Part shown: piece by piece, positions 1-11,900 of the stretch
Position numbering within the stretch: the stretch's first letter is position 1
Layout: each line of letters opens with the position of its first letter
NCBI RefSeq assembly: GCF_000327385.1
Contig: NW_008709663.1
Coordinates: 207,135-271,134, forward strand
Reading direction: 5' to 3'
DNA from: Lottia gigantea
Lineage: Eukaryota > Mollusca > Gastropoda > Lottiidae
Length of the DNA stretch: 64,000 bases
Made by a program: the position numbers and the translations under genes
The notes under the pieces: model-generated
What the model saw: the letters and a program-made list of their open reading frames with translations, nothing else
Told to the model about the DNA's origin: nothing
The model's database searches: none

Positions 1-690
1 TAGAAATTTGGAACACTACTAGACATTTATAATATGAATAGAACTATGACAAAATAGTTCATGTGGGCGTGGCACATCCGGGTCAAACTGCAAATCGTTT
101 AAATCTGGGGTAGGGGCATAACTCGCATAGTTCAAGTTTTTTCAAAAAGGGACTTTGCACACAATTACATCATCCATTTGGCTAGATTTTGGTAAAAGGT
201 CAGTTGTTTCAGCTTTATAGTTCAAAAAAAGGAACGGGTTTTAGAATTTCCATAATTTCAATTTTTGACATTGACCTTTGTTGACCTTCCTCTTTACAAG
301 GTCAAAGGTCATTGACTTGGGCTATTCGCAGATACTTTCATTTCTGACTTCTCCTTCCGTTTTCACAACTTTCTCAAGAGAAAAATTACGTAACTTTAGA
401 CTGCTCTAGCACGTGACCTAATTAACCGAAAAGGTCCATATTTTCAGAGTTTCTTGCAATTTGCCACAGTAGCAAAGTCCCACTCTGTGCCACGAGTGGC
501 TCTAGTTATCTATTGTTTCCTATTATTATATATCAGGGGTAATCTAACATCTAGTCTTAATTCATACTACTAGAATATTCTCTAGAAATATCACAGAACT
601 CAATTGGCACAGTGAAAGTTGGGAAACATTAAAATGAAATAAGACTGTTTTCTTAATTTGCTTTTTTCTCTGTTCTGTTTTGAACCTTAT
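1..690. other. Non-coding, inside the flippase gene
   Basis: No exon seen. The stretch has the look of an old dispersed repeat and holds a perfect DR1 nuclear-receptor motif (AGGTCAAAGGTCA, 299-311). Similar AGGTCA repeats recur at about 3,495 and 9,350, so it probably belongs to a repeat family. Confidence 0.4.
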
Positions 691-1712
691 TGAGCTAATG
701 AAATGAAATGGAGTTTTATATCCTACTGTTCTGTACCTTATCTGACTAATGAAATGAAATGTAGTTTTATATCCTACTGTTCTGTATCTTATTGGACTAA
801 TGAAATGAAATGGAGTTTTATATCCTACTGTTCTGTACCTTATGTGACTAATGAAATGAAATGGACTTTTATATCCTATTGTTCTGTACCTTATTGAACT
901 AATGAAATGAAATGGAGTTTTATATTCTACTGTTCTGTATCTTATTGGACTAATGAAATGAAATGTAGTTTTATATCCTACTGTTCTGTATCTTATTGGA
1001 CTAATGAAATGGAGTTTTATATCCTACTGTTCTGTACCTTATCTGACTAATGAAATGAAATAGAGTTTTATATCCTACTGTTCTATATCTTATTGGACTA
1101 ATGAAATGAAATGGAGTTTTATATCCTACTATTCTGTATCTTATTGGACTAATGAAATGAAATAGAGTTTTATATCCTACTGTTCTGTATCTTATTGGAC
1201 TAATGAAATGAAATGGAGTTTTATATCCTACTGTTCTGTACCTTATTGGACTAATGAAATGAAATAGAGTTTTATATCCTACTGTTCTGTATCTTATTGG
1301 ACTAATGAAATGAAATGGATTTTTATATTCTACTGTTCTGTATCTTATTGGTCTAATGAAATGAAATGGAGTTATATATCCTACTGTTCTGTATCTTATT
1401 GGACTAATGAAATAGAGTTTTATATCCTACTGCTCTGTATCTTATTGGACTAATGAAATGAAATGGAGTTATATATCCTACTGTTCTGTATCTTATTGGA
1501 CTAATGAAATGAAATAGAGTTTTATATCCTACTGCTCTGTATCTTATTGGACTAATGAAATGGAGTTTTATATCCTACTGCTCTGTATCTTATTGGACTA
1601 ATGAAATGAAATAGAGTTTTATATCCTACTGCTCTGTATCTTATTGGACTAATGAAATGAAATAGAGTTTTATATCCTACTGCTCTGTACATTGTAGATC
1701 TAATGAAATCGA
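691..1712 (+). repeat. 51-bp minisatellite (about 20 units), SINE-tail derived
   Basis: Units begin TAATGAAATGAAATGGAG, continue with a TTTTATATCCTACTG part and end TTCTGTACCTTATTGGAC. The period is 51 bp, with some units of 46 bp that lack one GAAAT. The unit matches the 3' end of the dispersed SINE-A family (AAATGGAGTTTTACATCC...). A short open frame inside it is a by-product of the repeat. Confidence 0.93.
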
Positions 1713-2054
1713 GGTTTACATCCAACTGTACATCTTTAGGCTAAAGAAATGCGTAAAAAAAATCTGAGGCATAATCATATAGTTTTAACAAAGAGTCCAT
1801 CCAAAAGACACCAAACCTTGCCACTAATTGATCTAACAATAAGAACTGAATTTGAAATTTGTTGTTATTATAAATATTTGAATATAGAATATTTAATACA
1901 CAATGACATTCTAAGCTAAGTTGTAAATACCACATGTTACATTTTGTGTTTTCAAGGGAAACAAAAGAGGTTATTTAACATTTGTATGTGTCTCGAGGAC
2001 ACACACAGTTTTCAAGACAAATGGCATTATGACAGAATCAGAATTTTGTTTTTT

Positions 2055-2240
2055 ATTTATGTGTATCGAGGACACTGATAACATTAATTTGCACCATTCC
2101 AATTTTCAGTCAGACATCTGTAGTTCTTGCAATTCCAGTGTTTGATGATATCACTAATTGCAAAATATGCTTTATCACATGAGGCTCTTCAAGGTTTGTG
2201 ACATCATCAAACACTTAGTATTAGTGAGATTCCAGGTTAT
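2055..2240. mobile_element. Hairpin MITE-like element, family D
   Basis: GTGTTTGATGATATCAC on the left pairs with GTGACATCATCAAACAC on the right, around a loop of about 50 nt. It is preceded by TGTGTATCGAGGACACTGAT. A related copy lies at about 58,900-59,070. No coding capacity. Confidence 0.5.
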
Positions 2241-2699
2241 TTTTTCAATACGATTAAATCTTTAAGTCAATGTGACAGATCTGACTATAAGATGGTTTAA
2301 GAAGTGCATGTATAATTAAATAATCAATATAAATATCTGGAGTACTACTTTAATTACCAGTACATGACCTATTTTACCTAGATTTTAAAAGATTAGTCAG
2401 AGAGTATGTAACATTGTAACAATTAATTTATTGATGTTTCAATTCAACTTTACCTAGCTTTTATTTATATGCTTAGTAATTTTTAGATAAAAAAGAACAT
2501 TTTGTTCCAAATACCAATAAAAAAGCATTGGAAGATCTGGTGTGTACAGCCTGACTGATTTCTTCAGGGGCAATAGACTGGACTACAGTTAGGCTTACTT
2601 TCAGTAAAAACCATAATAAATTATGCAAAATATACCCATATCGCATATTTCTTAATTATCGTGAATTATAAATGCTTAATATCGTGATATCCACTTGAA

Positions 2700-2806
2700 C
2701 CAATATCGCCCATTGAAGACTGCATGGCGTTGCCTGTCATCAATAGCCAATCAGGTGCAGAAAACTAGGATGTAAAACTCCATTCACTTCATTCCATTTT
2801 ATTTTT
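2700..2806 (+). mobile_element. SINE-A 3' fragment
   Basis: It carries the family tail: CATGGCGTTGCCTGTC, then AATCAGGTGCAGAAAACTAG, GATGTAAAACTCCATTC. Truncated at the 5' side. 2,240-2,700 holds no recognisable gene. Confidence 0.6.
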
Positions 2807-5061
2807 TAACCAATTCATTTCTCATAAAGAAGGGTTTTTCTTTTTTCATTTTTTAACCCTCTTCCTCTTTAATTCGTGCGTTTATTGTGTAAAAAAAATA
2901 GACGAGAGAATAAAGTCTATTCCTGCAATTCTGTCAGACTGTCGGAATCTAGTGGAATCAATGTGTATAAAAACCTCGTCAGACTGGAGAGCGTCAAGAA
3001 GTTTCCAAAGTGATTGATGTCTAGTCTCCTCAGCGTTAAAACAACCATCTTCAATTGACAGCTAGACAGGACAATAAACTCTTTCATATTAAATCATCTG
3101 ATTTCTTTAACCTTTTTATATTATTGTCAGTCAAAGCATGGTGAGGACTTTTTTTGAATCTTTTAATAATTTTGACAGGATTGGGGGAGGTTTGTTATTT
3201 TCTATCTTTAAAACAAGTATAGGGATAGATGGAAGGTTATCACTATGTTTATTATCAATGTAGATTATATTTTATATTGAACAATATTTCAACAATATTA
3301 AACTTTGAACTCCAAGATAAAGTTATAATGTCTTATTTGTGTAGCTAATCTATCAAATGGCTGTTTTTTAAAGTTGTATTATGTAGTAGTAAATTGACAC
3401 GATCATGTGATATGAACATCCTTATCACCAGTCATCTTTAATTTGACAATGATGATTTCCTTAATTACTTGACCTGGTAATCACTGGTTCTAAAGGTCAA
3501 AGGTCAAATATGACATCTAAATTTTTATATTTACATCCTTAATTTGAATGACATCTGAGGTTGTAAGGTTAACTTCAAATAATTTTTGTTTGGATGGGTC
3601 AATAAACCGAGGTCCGTATGCTACAGACTGTGCATGTGAGGTTCTATAATACAGTCAGTTTGGTTCTCTACATGACGTCATTTGCTTGATTATGTCAAGC
3701 AAACGGCGGCTGTGGGTTCAATTCTAGATCAGCATGTGATAGTCTGATGACTTTGAATAAGTCATCTTCACTCATAATTCCAGTCAACCCAGCTGTAAAT
3801 GGGTACTGATAATCCGTGAAAGATCAATGGCTTCGCCCAGCTGGGTAGAAATTAACTGTTGTTAACCTAGTAAAATATAGTTGTTTCTTTCTTTCATATT
3901 AAAGATCTCTCGACAGTTGGAAATCAAAGAAGAGTAGGTCCATGCTGATGTACTGAATAAATTTCCCTCAATTCATTCTGTCTTTTGACATAGGACTATT
4001 ATACTCATCAAAAATTACTGTATTACTTATTCTTAAAACGGAAATATACTTTTAATTAAAACAATCAGTGAGGAAAGGTCAAGTAAGATATTATAATCTA
4101 TTGTTTTACTATATCTTTATTAATTCTACTTCGTTATTATCTTCTTTAATTATCATTAATTACCTCAACATTTATTAATCTCTTTTCATTTCCCATTTCG
4201 TCTTCTTATTATTTTTCTCATATCTTATCAAAAACTTTGATATATTACTAGTTGTACATAATGTCAGAATAAACCCTTGTTTTTTGGTTCGTTTCTATTT
4301 CAAAACAGTAGTCAAAATAGAGTTAGTATAATCTAGAATGTTATCTAGTAAATAAAAGCGTTTTTTGAATTCTTGGGTAATTGAAGAGTTTTAACGAGAA
4401 CCACAGGTACAACAATATCAAAGTGAGAAAATATAATGAAAACATTGAAGCCAAACTTGATAAACTGTTCAAAAAGAAGCAAATATTATTGAAATATTAA
4501 ATTGAAATTTGTTATATCAATTATAGCTAAGAAAAATGGACAAAAATCGCATTAATATGCCATAAATAGTTGTTTTGATTATAAGCTAGCCTGGAATAAT
4601 TTATGTAAAATTTAGTCAAAGATGATTGTGCACCAACAGCAATGTTTTCAAACAATCCACTTTATATTGAGGTAGAATAAATCATAATTATAACTATACA
4701 AGTTAGACTTATTTCGAGTCCATTACCACTTAAACTACCTCAGAATAAAGTGGACTATTCCTGTTTATGTTTAGAAACAGTCCTGCATGTGCATAATCAA
4801 CTTTGACCTACTAGAATTTAATTGAATAAGATAAAAACATTAATGGCAGTGCTAAAACAGGTGAAAAAAGCAAATGACTCTCTCCCTAACAAACACAATT
4901 AAAATTTACTCAAAATATTGTACATCATAAAATAACATTTAAATTTGAGGTTAATTCAAAAATTTTAAACCATTACCCACTGATCCAATAAAACCACAGA
5001 TATCCTCAAAATTATCAAGATACATTCATTCAAATTATCACATTATTATATTGTTCTATTC
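2807..5061. other. AT-rich intron or intergenic DNA with one SINE-B
   Basis: I searched both strands for the next flippase exon and for other genes and found none. The only recognisable item is the SINE-B copy at 3,655-3,890. Confidence 0.45.
3655..3890 (+). mobile_element. SINE-B copy (tRNA-like head)
   Basis: Parts in order: GACGTCATTTGCTTG, a box-B-like GGGTTCAATTCTAG, GAATAAGTCATCTTCACTC, CAGTCAACCCAGCTG, GAAAGATCAATGGC, ending in a TTTCTTTC run. The same order is seen at about 9,395, 52,180 and 57,935, and reversed at 14,176 and 25,225. Confidence 0.65.
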
Positions 5062-5331
5062 ATTGTCTCAGCAAATCAAAAAGTTTTTGAATTTTTTCGG
5101 TATTTTTCAAGAGAATTGGAATATCAGCCTCAAAATAGTATTATTAGTTTTAGAATGTTTTTGTGTTGATGGAAAAATAATATTCAATAAGTTTACATTG
5201 AAAGAAACACAAATCTGTCCTAGAACTTTCAACCCAAAAAAATTGTCCTCTGTAAAAACAAATTTTAAAGACATAATATGTGCTTATGTTTATATTTTTA
5301 ATATAAAAACTTTTTACTTTGCTCAGACAAT
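5062..5331. mobile_element. MITE family with ATTGTCTGAGC terminal inverted repeats
   Basis: The 270-bp element opens ATTGTCTCAGCAAATCAAAA and closes with the inverse of ATTGTCTGAGCAAAG, with AAAAAGTTTTT just inside both ends. A second copy sits at 28683-29046. Non-autonomous DNA transposon by structure; superfamily not assigned. The open frame across it is not a gene. Confidence 0.7.
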
Positions 5332-5892
5332 AATTCTTTTTAAAACTTTGACAAATTGTTTATGTAATGGTGTTTCAGTGATCTATTTCTGTTTGACATT
5401 TCAATGAAAATTTTTATCATAGAAAATATCATTATCACATAACCCTGACTTTTCTGGAAATTTCTCTATTTTCATTTTGGTTGATAATTGATAACAAAAG
5501 CAGTCCAAAAATAATTCTGATTAAAATAATCTCTATGTATTAGGTTGAGTATATTTTCTGTGGGCTTCTACATGCTAGTTATTTGATTTCATAAAGTCTA
5601 TAATAAGCTTCTACCAATGTATAGCCAATTTTGAATTTAGGTTGCGAATCGTTAGTACTTTTTAATTTCATATTTCGAGTGACGTAAACCACAGAAAATA
5701 TGCAAATTAGATCAAAATATCAAGAGCTGTTGATGGATCAGAGTGATTTCATGAGATAACCAACAAATATCAAAGAGCTGACATCCAATCAAACAGTCGT
5801 AAATGAATAAATAAAAATAATGTAATAACATGAATGTATCTATTAATCTTCTAATTCCAATATTACATAAAAATAAAAGTTAAAAAACTCAC

Positions 5893-5991
5893 GAAGTCAT
5901 CTACAGCATCTTTGATAGCAGTTACACTGAGGACAGCCACAAGGGGGATGACGGTCGTAAGCGGAGTTAGGGACGAAATCACAGGAAGCAA
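5893..5991 (-). CDS. ATP8B: Flippase alternative M1-M2 exon, copy b
   Basis: This second 99-nt exon (33 codons, phase 0 to 0) has a strong acceptor (TCTCTCTCTCAG) and donor TTC then GTGAGT. It encodes [18 protein letters not shown] then [15 protein letters not shown], with no stop or indel. Differences from copy a are mostly conservative and sit in the loop and in M2. Including both would duplicate the M1-M2 segment and upset the topology of the pump, so mutually exclusive use is expected. No pseudogene sign is seen. Confidence 0.85.
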
Positions 5992-8900
5992 CTGAGAGAG
6001 AGACAGAAAAAAACCATGTGCCGTGTCAGCGTTAAAAATGAAAGTAGAAACACCCCAGGAGGTTTTGGGTGGGAACACTAGCTAACAATAGTGAAATTAT
6101 GTTCGTATTTGATAAATATTGTGATCTCTTTGGCAAATCAACTCTCAAAAGCACTGGCAGTGATGTTGAAACTTTTTCACATTGAGCAAGGTTCAAAACA
6201 TGATTAATTTCTAACCAATTGTTTTGGTTTTTTTTGGCCAATATAACACCATTCCAAACCCAGTCTGTAGTATTTTTCTAATATTTTTAAAATCATTTTG
6301 CAAAAAAAGTATCAAATAAAACATATCAAAAACTAAAATAAAATTTCAAACACAAGTTAAAACCTATGTTAATATCAAACAGTGCTGAAATAAAACTTTC
6401 AAATTTCTAATTAACACTGTGTTCAATACATGTTTTAGTTTTTCCAACCACTTAGGTTCCACCATCTATCAATATCTGATATTGGAACCCACATGGCACT
6501 TTCTGTCTACTTTCAGGAATTACCAAGGGGACTCAAAAACATTTATGATCACCAATAAAAATATAAGACCCTCGCTGTATGTCAAATAAATGTTCCAGCC
6601 CTTGTCATTTGAAGCGTAAGTCATGTTAGTCTACTGTATATGTATATATTTATTACATGCATATATTAGTTCTAAAATACAAAATAATAAGAGAGATTCA
6701 TGCATTGAACACAGTCAATATCTACAGAGAGACTGGAAAAATGAGACTAATCTTTTCAATGTTCATAAACTTCAAACAACAGGTAACAGAATTATCAAAA
6801 TAGAATGGGATATCAAAATAGAACCGGATATCAAAATAGAATGGGATATCAAAATAGAATAGGTGTCAAAATAGAAAAGGACTCAAAATAGAATGGGATA
6901 TCAAAATAGAATAGGAGTCAAAATAGAAAAGGACTCAAAATAGAATGGGATATCAAAATAGAACTGTCTATCAAAATAGAACTGACTATCAAAATAGAAC
7001 TGTCTATCAAAATAGAACCTGATATCAAAATAGAACCGGCTATCAAAATAGAACTGTCTATCAAAGTAGAATCTGATATCAAAATAGAACCGGTTATCAA
7101 AATAGAACTGTCTATCAAAATAGAACTGTCTATCAAAATAGAACCTGATATCAAAACAGAACCGGCTATCAAAATAGAACTGACTATCAAAATAGAACTG
7201 TCTATCAAAATAGAACCAGCTATCAAAATATAACTGTCTATCAAAATAGAACTGACTATCAAAATAGAACTGTCTATCAAAATAGAACCTGATATCAAAA
7301 TATAACCAGCTATCAAAATAGAACTGACTATCAAAATAGAACTGACTATCAAACCAGCTATCAAAATAGAACTGTCTATCAAAATAGAACCAGCTATCAA
7401 AATAGAACTGTGAACTGACTATCAAAATAGAACTGACTATCAACCCAGCTATCAAAATAGAACTGACTATCAAAATAGAACTGACTATCAAAATAGAACT
7501 GACTATCAAAGAAGAATCAGACATCATATTAGAACCTGAATTTTACAAATAAAACAATCTGTATTTTGTTACTGTAACTTTCATACAGTGAGATATTGTG
7601 AACCAAGTTCTACCTAAGTGCAGTAAGATTTTTACAAGAATTTATAAGAGTGAAGTGTTAAATTGTGTTAAATAACCACCCACAACATGAGTCAAGTTAT
7701 CCTTAGACAATTCATGCCAAAAACTTGTAAATCTGCAATCCATAAAATTGTCGATTATTTTCAAATATTGAGATTAATCATATATTTTTTTCACAAAGAT
7801 TTCAAATTACACGTCAAGGCGGTAACGTAACATGGGAATATTACTTTTCTCTTCTAATTTACAGACTCCTCTGACAGCCAATCAAACTTTTTCAATTTTA
7901 TCGCGTCTTGTGTCAAAATTTCTTAACCTAAAATTAAATGAATATTGACATTTTTCTAACCATCAATTGCTTTTTCTAATGCTGACAAATAAATCTAGCT
8001 CAAGAAATACTGACAAAAGAATATTAGCATGACATTGTTAACTATGAGCACTCTCCAAAATGATAAAAAGTTTTGCCAAGTGAACTAGCTGATTCAATAA
8101 ATTTCTAATGTATAAGAAAACTCCACAAATTAAATTTTAAGCGTGCTAGATTATGAACAAAAAAAAATTATCTCATTTTTGACCAGTCTGCAGTAAGGAG
8201 GATTATATATGTATTATAACTAGAGAGAGACGGAAGCCACAACAAGCGTGTTAGCAAGCAAAGTGCAAGGTGCAGGAATGAACTACCTTTGAATCCTTTT
8301 TACAGATTATCAAATCGTTCGCCATATTTAGCTTCTTTTTTTTTGACACACTCAAAAATTTCAAGAGGTTGGCAAAAAAATAGCCAATATGGCTTGACAG
8401 AAATTTTTTGCGAAGCTTCGAAAAAACTTCTGTCTAGGATTTAATAAACTTGTAAAAGTTTTCCGTGGAATCGCTGTGACTTACGAAATCATCAATGGCA
8501 TCTTTAACACCAGAAATGGTCAATACAAAGACCAATGGAATGACAGTAGTTACAGGGTTCAACGACGATACAGCCGGTATCATCTACGGTATCAAAAAAT
8601 ACAAAATTTTACATCAGATAGATGATTGGATGCATGAGGTTGGATGATGGATGGGTAAGAGGGGTTGAATGAATGGATGAATGAACAGATGGATGGATGG
8701 ATGGATGGATGGATGGATGGATGGATGGATGAAATAATGGATGAATGGATGAATGGATAGATGGATGGAACAGATGGATGGATTGATGGATAGATTGATG
8801 GATGAATGGATGGGTGTTTAGATGGAATAGATGGATGGATGGAATGATGGATCAATGGAATGAATGAATAGATGGATGGATGGAGTGATGGATCAATGGA

Positions 8901-11900
8901 ATGAATGAATAGATGGCTACATGAAAAGAGGTATAGCTGGATACATAAGTAGATAGATGGGTAGATGGATGAATGTGGGATTGGAATGATGAATGAAAAG
9001 AATGAATTGAACACTGGATTGAGGAATGGATGAATTTGTAAAGAAAATCATACATGAAATAATCATATTCATAAGTTGACATCCATAAAACAATCTCACT
9101 AAATCCTGATCTACATGTTATGTTTCATATTTTTTCTCTGGGCAACTCAATATGAGTATAGAAACCCAAAGAGACTAAACATCTGGATCTGTATTTGAAT
9201 GAGATTGTACATACAATATATGTTAGTAGAAGCAAACCCTACCCCATGTTTTCTACATACATCTAATGTTACAGCCATTTTAATCTATTCAGATGCAGTA
9301 TTAATCATATCTCATGCATATATCGTAACATAATGCAGGTTGTAGAAAGAGGTCAAAGGTCATACACAGTAAGTTCTGAAGAATTTGACATTATTTGTTT
9401 CGTTACATTGGCAAATAATGGTCGAGAATTCTAATCCCAGTAAGCATCTGAAAGTCTAGTGACCTCGAATAAGTCATCTTTACTCAATATTCTAGTCAAC
9501 CATTCTGTTAATGGCAGCTGATAATCTGGGAAAGATCAATGTCAAGAGATTTGACCCATGACACCAAAGATGTTATCCTTTTAAATAGGCGGTTTCTTTC
9601 TTTCCTTTCTATTTTTCCCAGCATATTTATTTGAAAATCTAGGCTAGTATAATTTGCAGGTAGTCAATTGAGACCAAGTGTTTTGTATAACATGTACAAG
9701 AAGGCTAGTCACGAGTTTTGGTCGTTAATAACACATGCTTGGTAACAGAGATACAGATCTACTAAACATCTTGTATACACTAGCTAATCAATATTTTAAC
9801 AATATATAGTCCATGCTTACTATCTTCTACATACAGATATATAGTCTCATAGATAATTCAGTCAAATACTCAATAAATGGCCGTCTCTTCCCTCCCTCAC
9901 CCCTTCTAATATACCATAATTATGTCTTTTTGTTTTGCAGTGACAAAAGTACAGTATATGGTACAATCACCACCCCCCAAGCCAAAGTTAAATAATCTTT
10001 ACAGTGATCACCTATATATATTCTCATAAATTATTTAGTCCATTGTTCAATAAATGCCCCTCCCCACCAACTCTCACTCCCTCTCTCCCTCCCACAAGGC
10101 GTCTGTCATCTTTCTTATAGGTGTCTTAATAATCAAAAACCACTTCAAGGTCAAAATGTCTTTACCGTATTCAGACATTTATGAAACTTCTAATTTAAGA
10201 AATTTTGTCACACTAAATATGGTCCTCTATTCCCGTTAATCTTAAAACAATAATATTCCAACAATTCAAGTCAGGACCCCACTCCATAAAGAAATCTTAA
10301 AATCAATTTTGATTTTTCTTACTGTAAAATTTCAAATGTAAGATCAAAGCTTACCTGTAAAATAAGTAGGCCAAGAAAATAGGCGTTGGCCAAACGCTGG
10401 AATTGTTCAAATAAATTCTTTGGCAGGAAGGTAAAAACATTGTATTTAGATGTACTGATATAGTTGTTCTGAAAATATAAAAAAAAAATCAGAGTCAAGG
10501 TTCGTTATCAGAGATAAAAGCTGGGGAAAAAATGCAAACAATGAATGGGCCAATTCTCAAAAGCAATGGCTGAGCATCAGCCTTTTTCTAACCTTAAAAG
10601 GGAATCAAACCCATGGCACCTAATCTCCCGGCAGACGACGATCTTAATAAGGCCTCAGAAACACCTAACAAACCTTCCAGAAAAACTTGTGAGATTATAT
10701 CTTGGTCTTAAAGAAAAATAACTGAAAACATCTATCTATTTATCTTTTCATTAATTCATCTATCCATTTATCTATTCATTAATTCATCTATCTATTTATC
10801 TTTCCATTAATTTATCTATTTATCTTTTCATTCATTCATCTATCTATTTATCTTTTCATTCATTCATCTATCTATCTATCTTTTCATTAATTCATCTATC
10901 TATGATTTATCTTTTCATTAATTCATCTATCTATCTTTTCATTAATTCATCTATCTATTTATCTTTTCATTAATTCATCTATCTATGATTTATCTTTTCA
11001 TTAATTCATCTATCTATCTATCTTTTCATTAATTCATCTATCTATTTATCTTTTCATTAATTCATCTATCTATGATTTATCTTTTCATTAATTCATCTAT
11101 CTATCTATCTTTTCATTAATTCATCTATCTATTTATCTTTTCATTAATTCATCTATCTATTTATCTTTTCATTAAGTCATCTATCTATGATTTATCTTTT
11201 CATTAATTCATCTATCTATCTATCTTTTCATTAATTCATCTATCTATCTATCTTTTCCTTAATTCATCTATCTATTTATCTTTTCATTAATTCATCTATC
11301 TATCTATCTTTTCATTAATTCATCTATCTATTCATCTTTTCATTAGTTCATCTATCTATCTATCTTTTCATTAATTCATCTATCTATTTATCTTTTCATT
11401 AATTCATCTATCTATTTATCTTTTCATTAATTCATCTATTATTTATCTTTTCATTCATTTATCTATTTGGAGAAATAGTCAACCCTATATCAATGACAGT
11501 TTATCTAAATTACATATCCATTTTAGATAAATAAACACTATATTTTTAGTAATGTCTGTAACCTTTAGACCAACTAAGTAATGGAATTTATTTAAACCCA
11601 GCCACTAAAAACAGATAAGTTTCAACTGGTCTATCTCCAAAATATTACTGGATTTATTGTGATATTTATTTATTTATTCAACTAATTTGGAGAAATAGGA
11701 AACCTGCATCAATAACAGTTCATCTTATTTTCATATTCATTTGAAATATATTGATAAATAAATAATTATCTAGACATACTTTCACAACTCAATCAGAGCC
11801 ACATGGAATCAAATTTCTCTGAAATCATTCATCTCTACGTATCTATTTATTTATCTTCTTTGTAGCAAAGTCAACCCTGCTTGGCTGACAGTTTATCAGA

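Noticed and set aside
3655-3740. Possible tRNA gene (box-B-like GGGTTCAATTC)
   Set aside because: No cloverleaf can be drawn and the sequence is repeated with the same tail elsewhere, so it is a SINE head.
5051-5407. 118-codon plus-strand frame
   Set aside because: Lies across the 5062-5331 MITE, low complexity, no family match.
6901-7527. Long minus-strand open frames rich in F-Y-F-D-S and S-I-L-I
   Set aside because: Pure product of an 18-bp satellite, open in more than one frame, with no start context or family match.
8592-9099. Minus-strand frames rich in H-P-S-I
   Set aside because: Translation of the GATG satellite; the same composition appears at 14,855-15,115 and 19,610-20,020.
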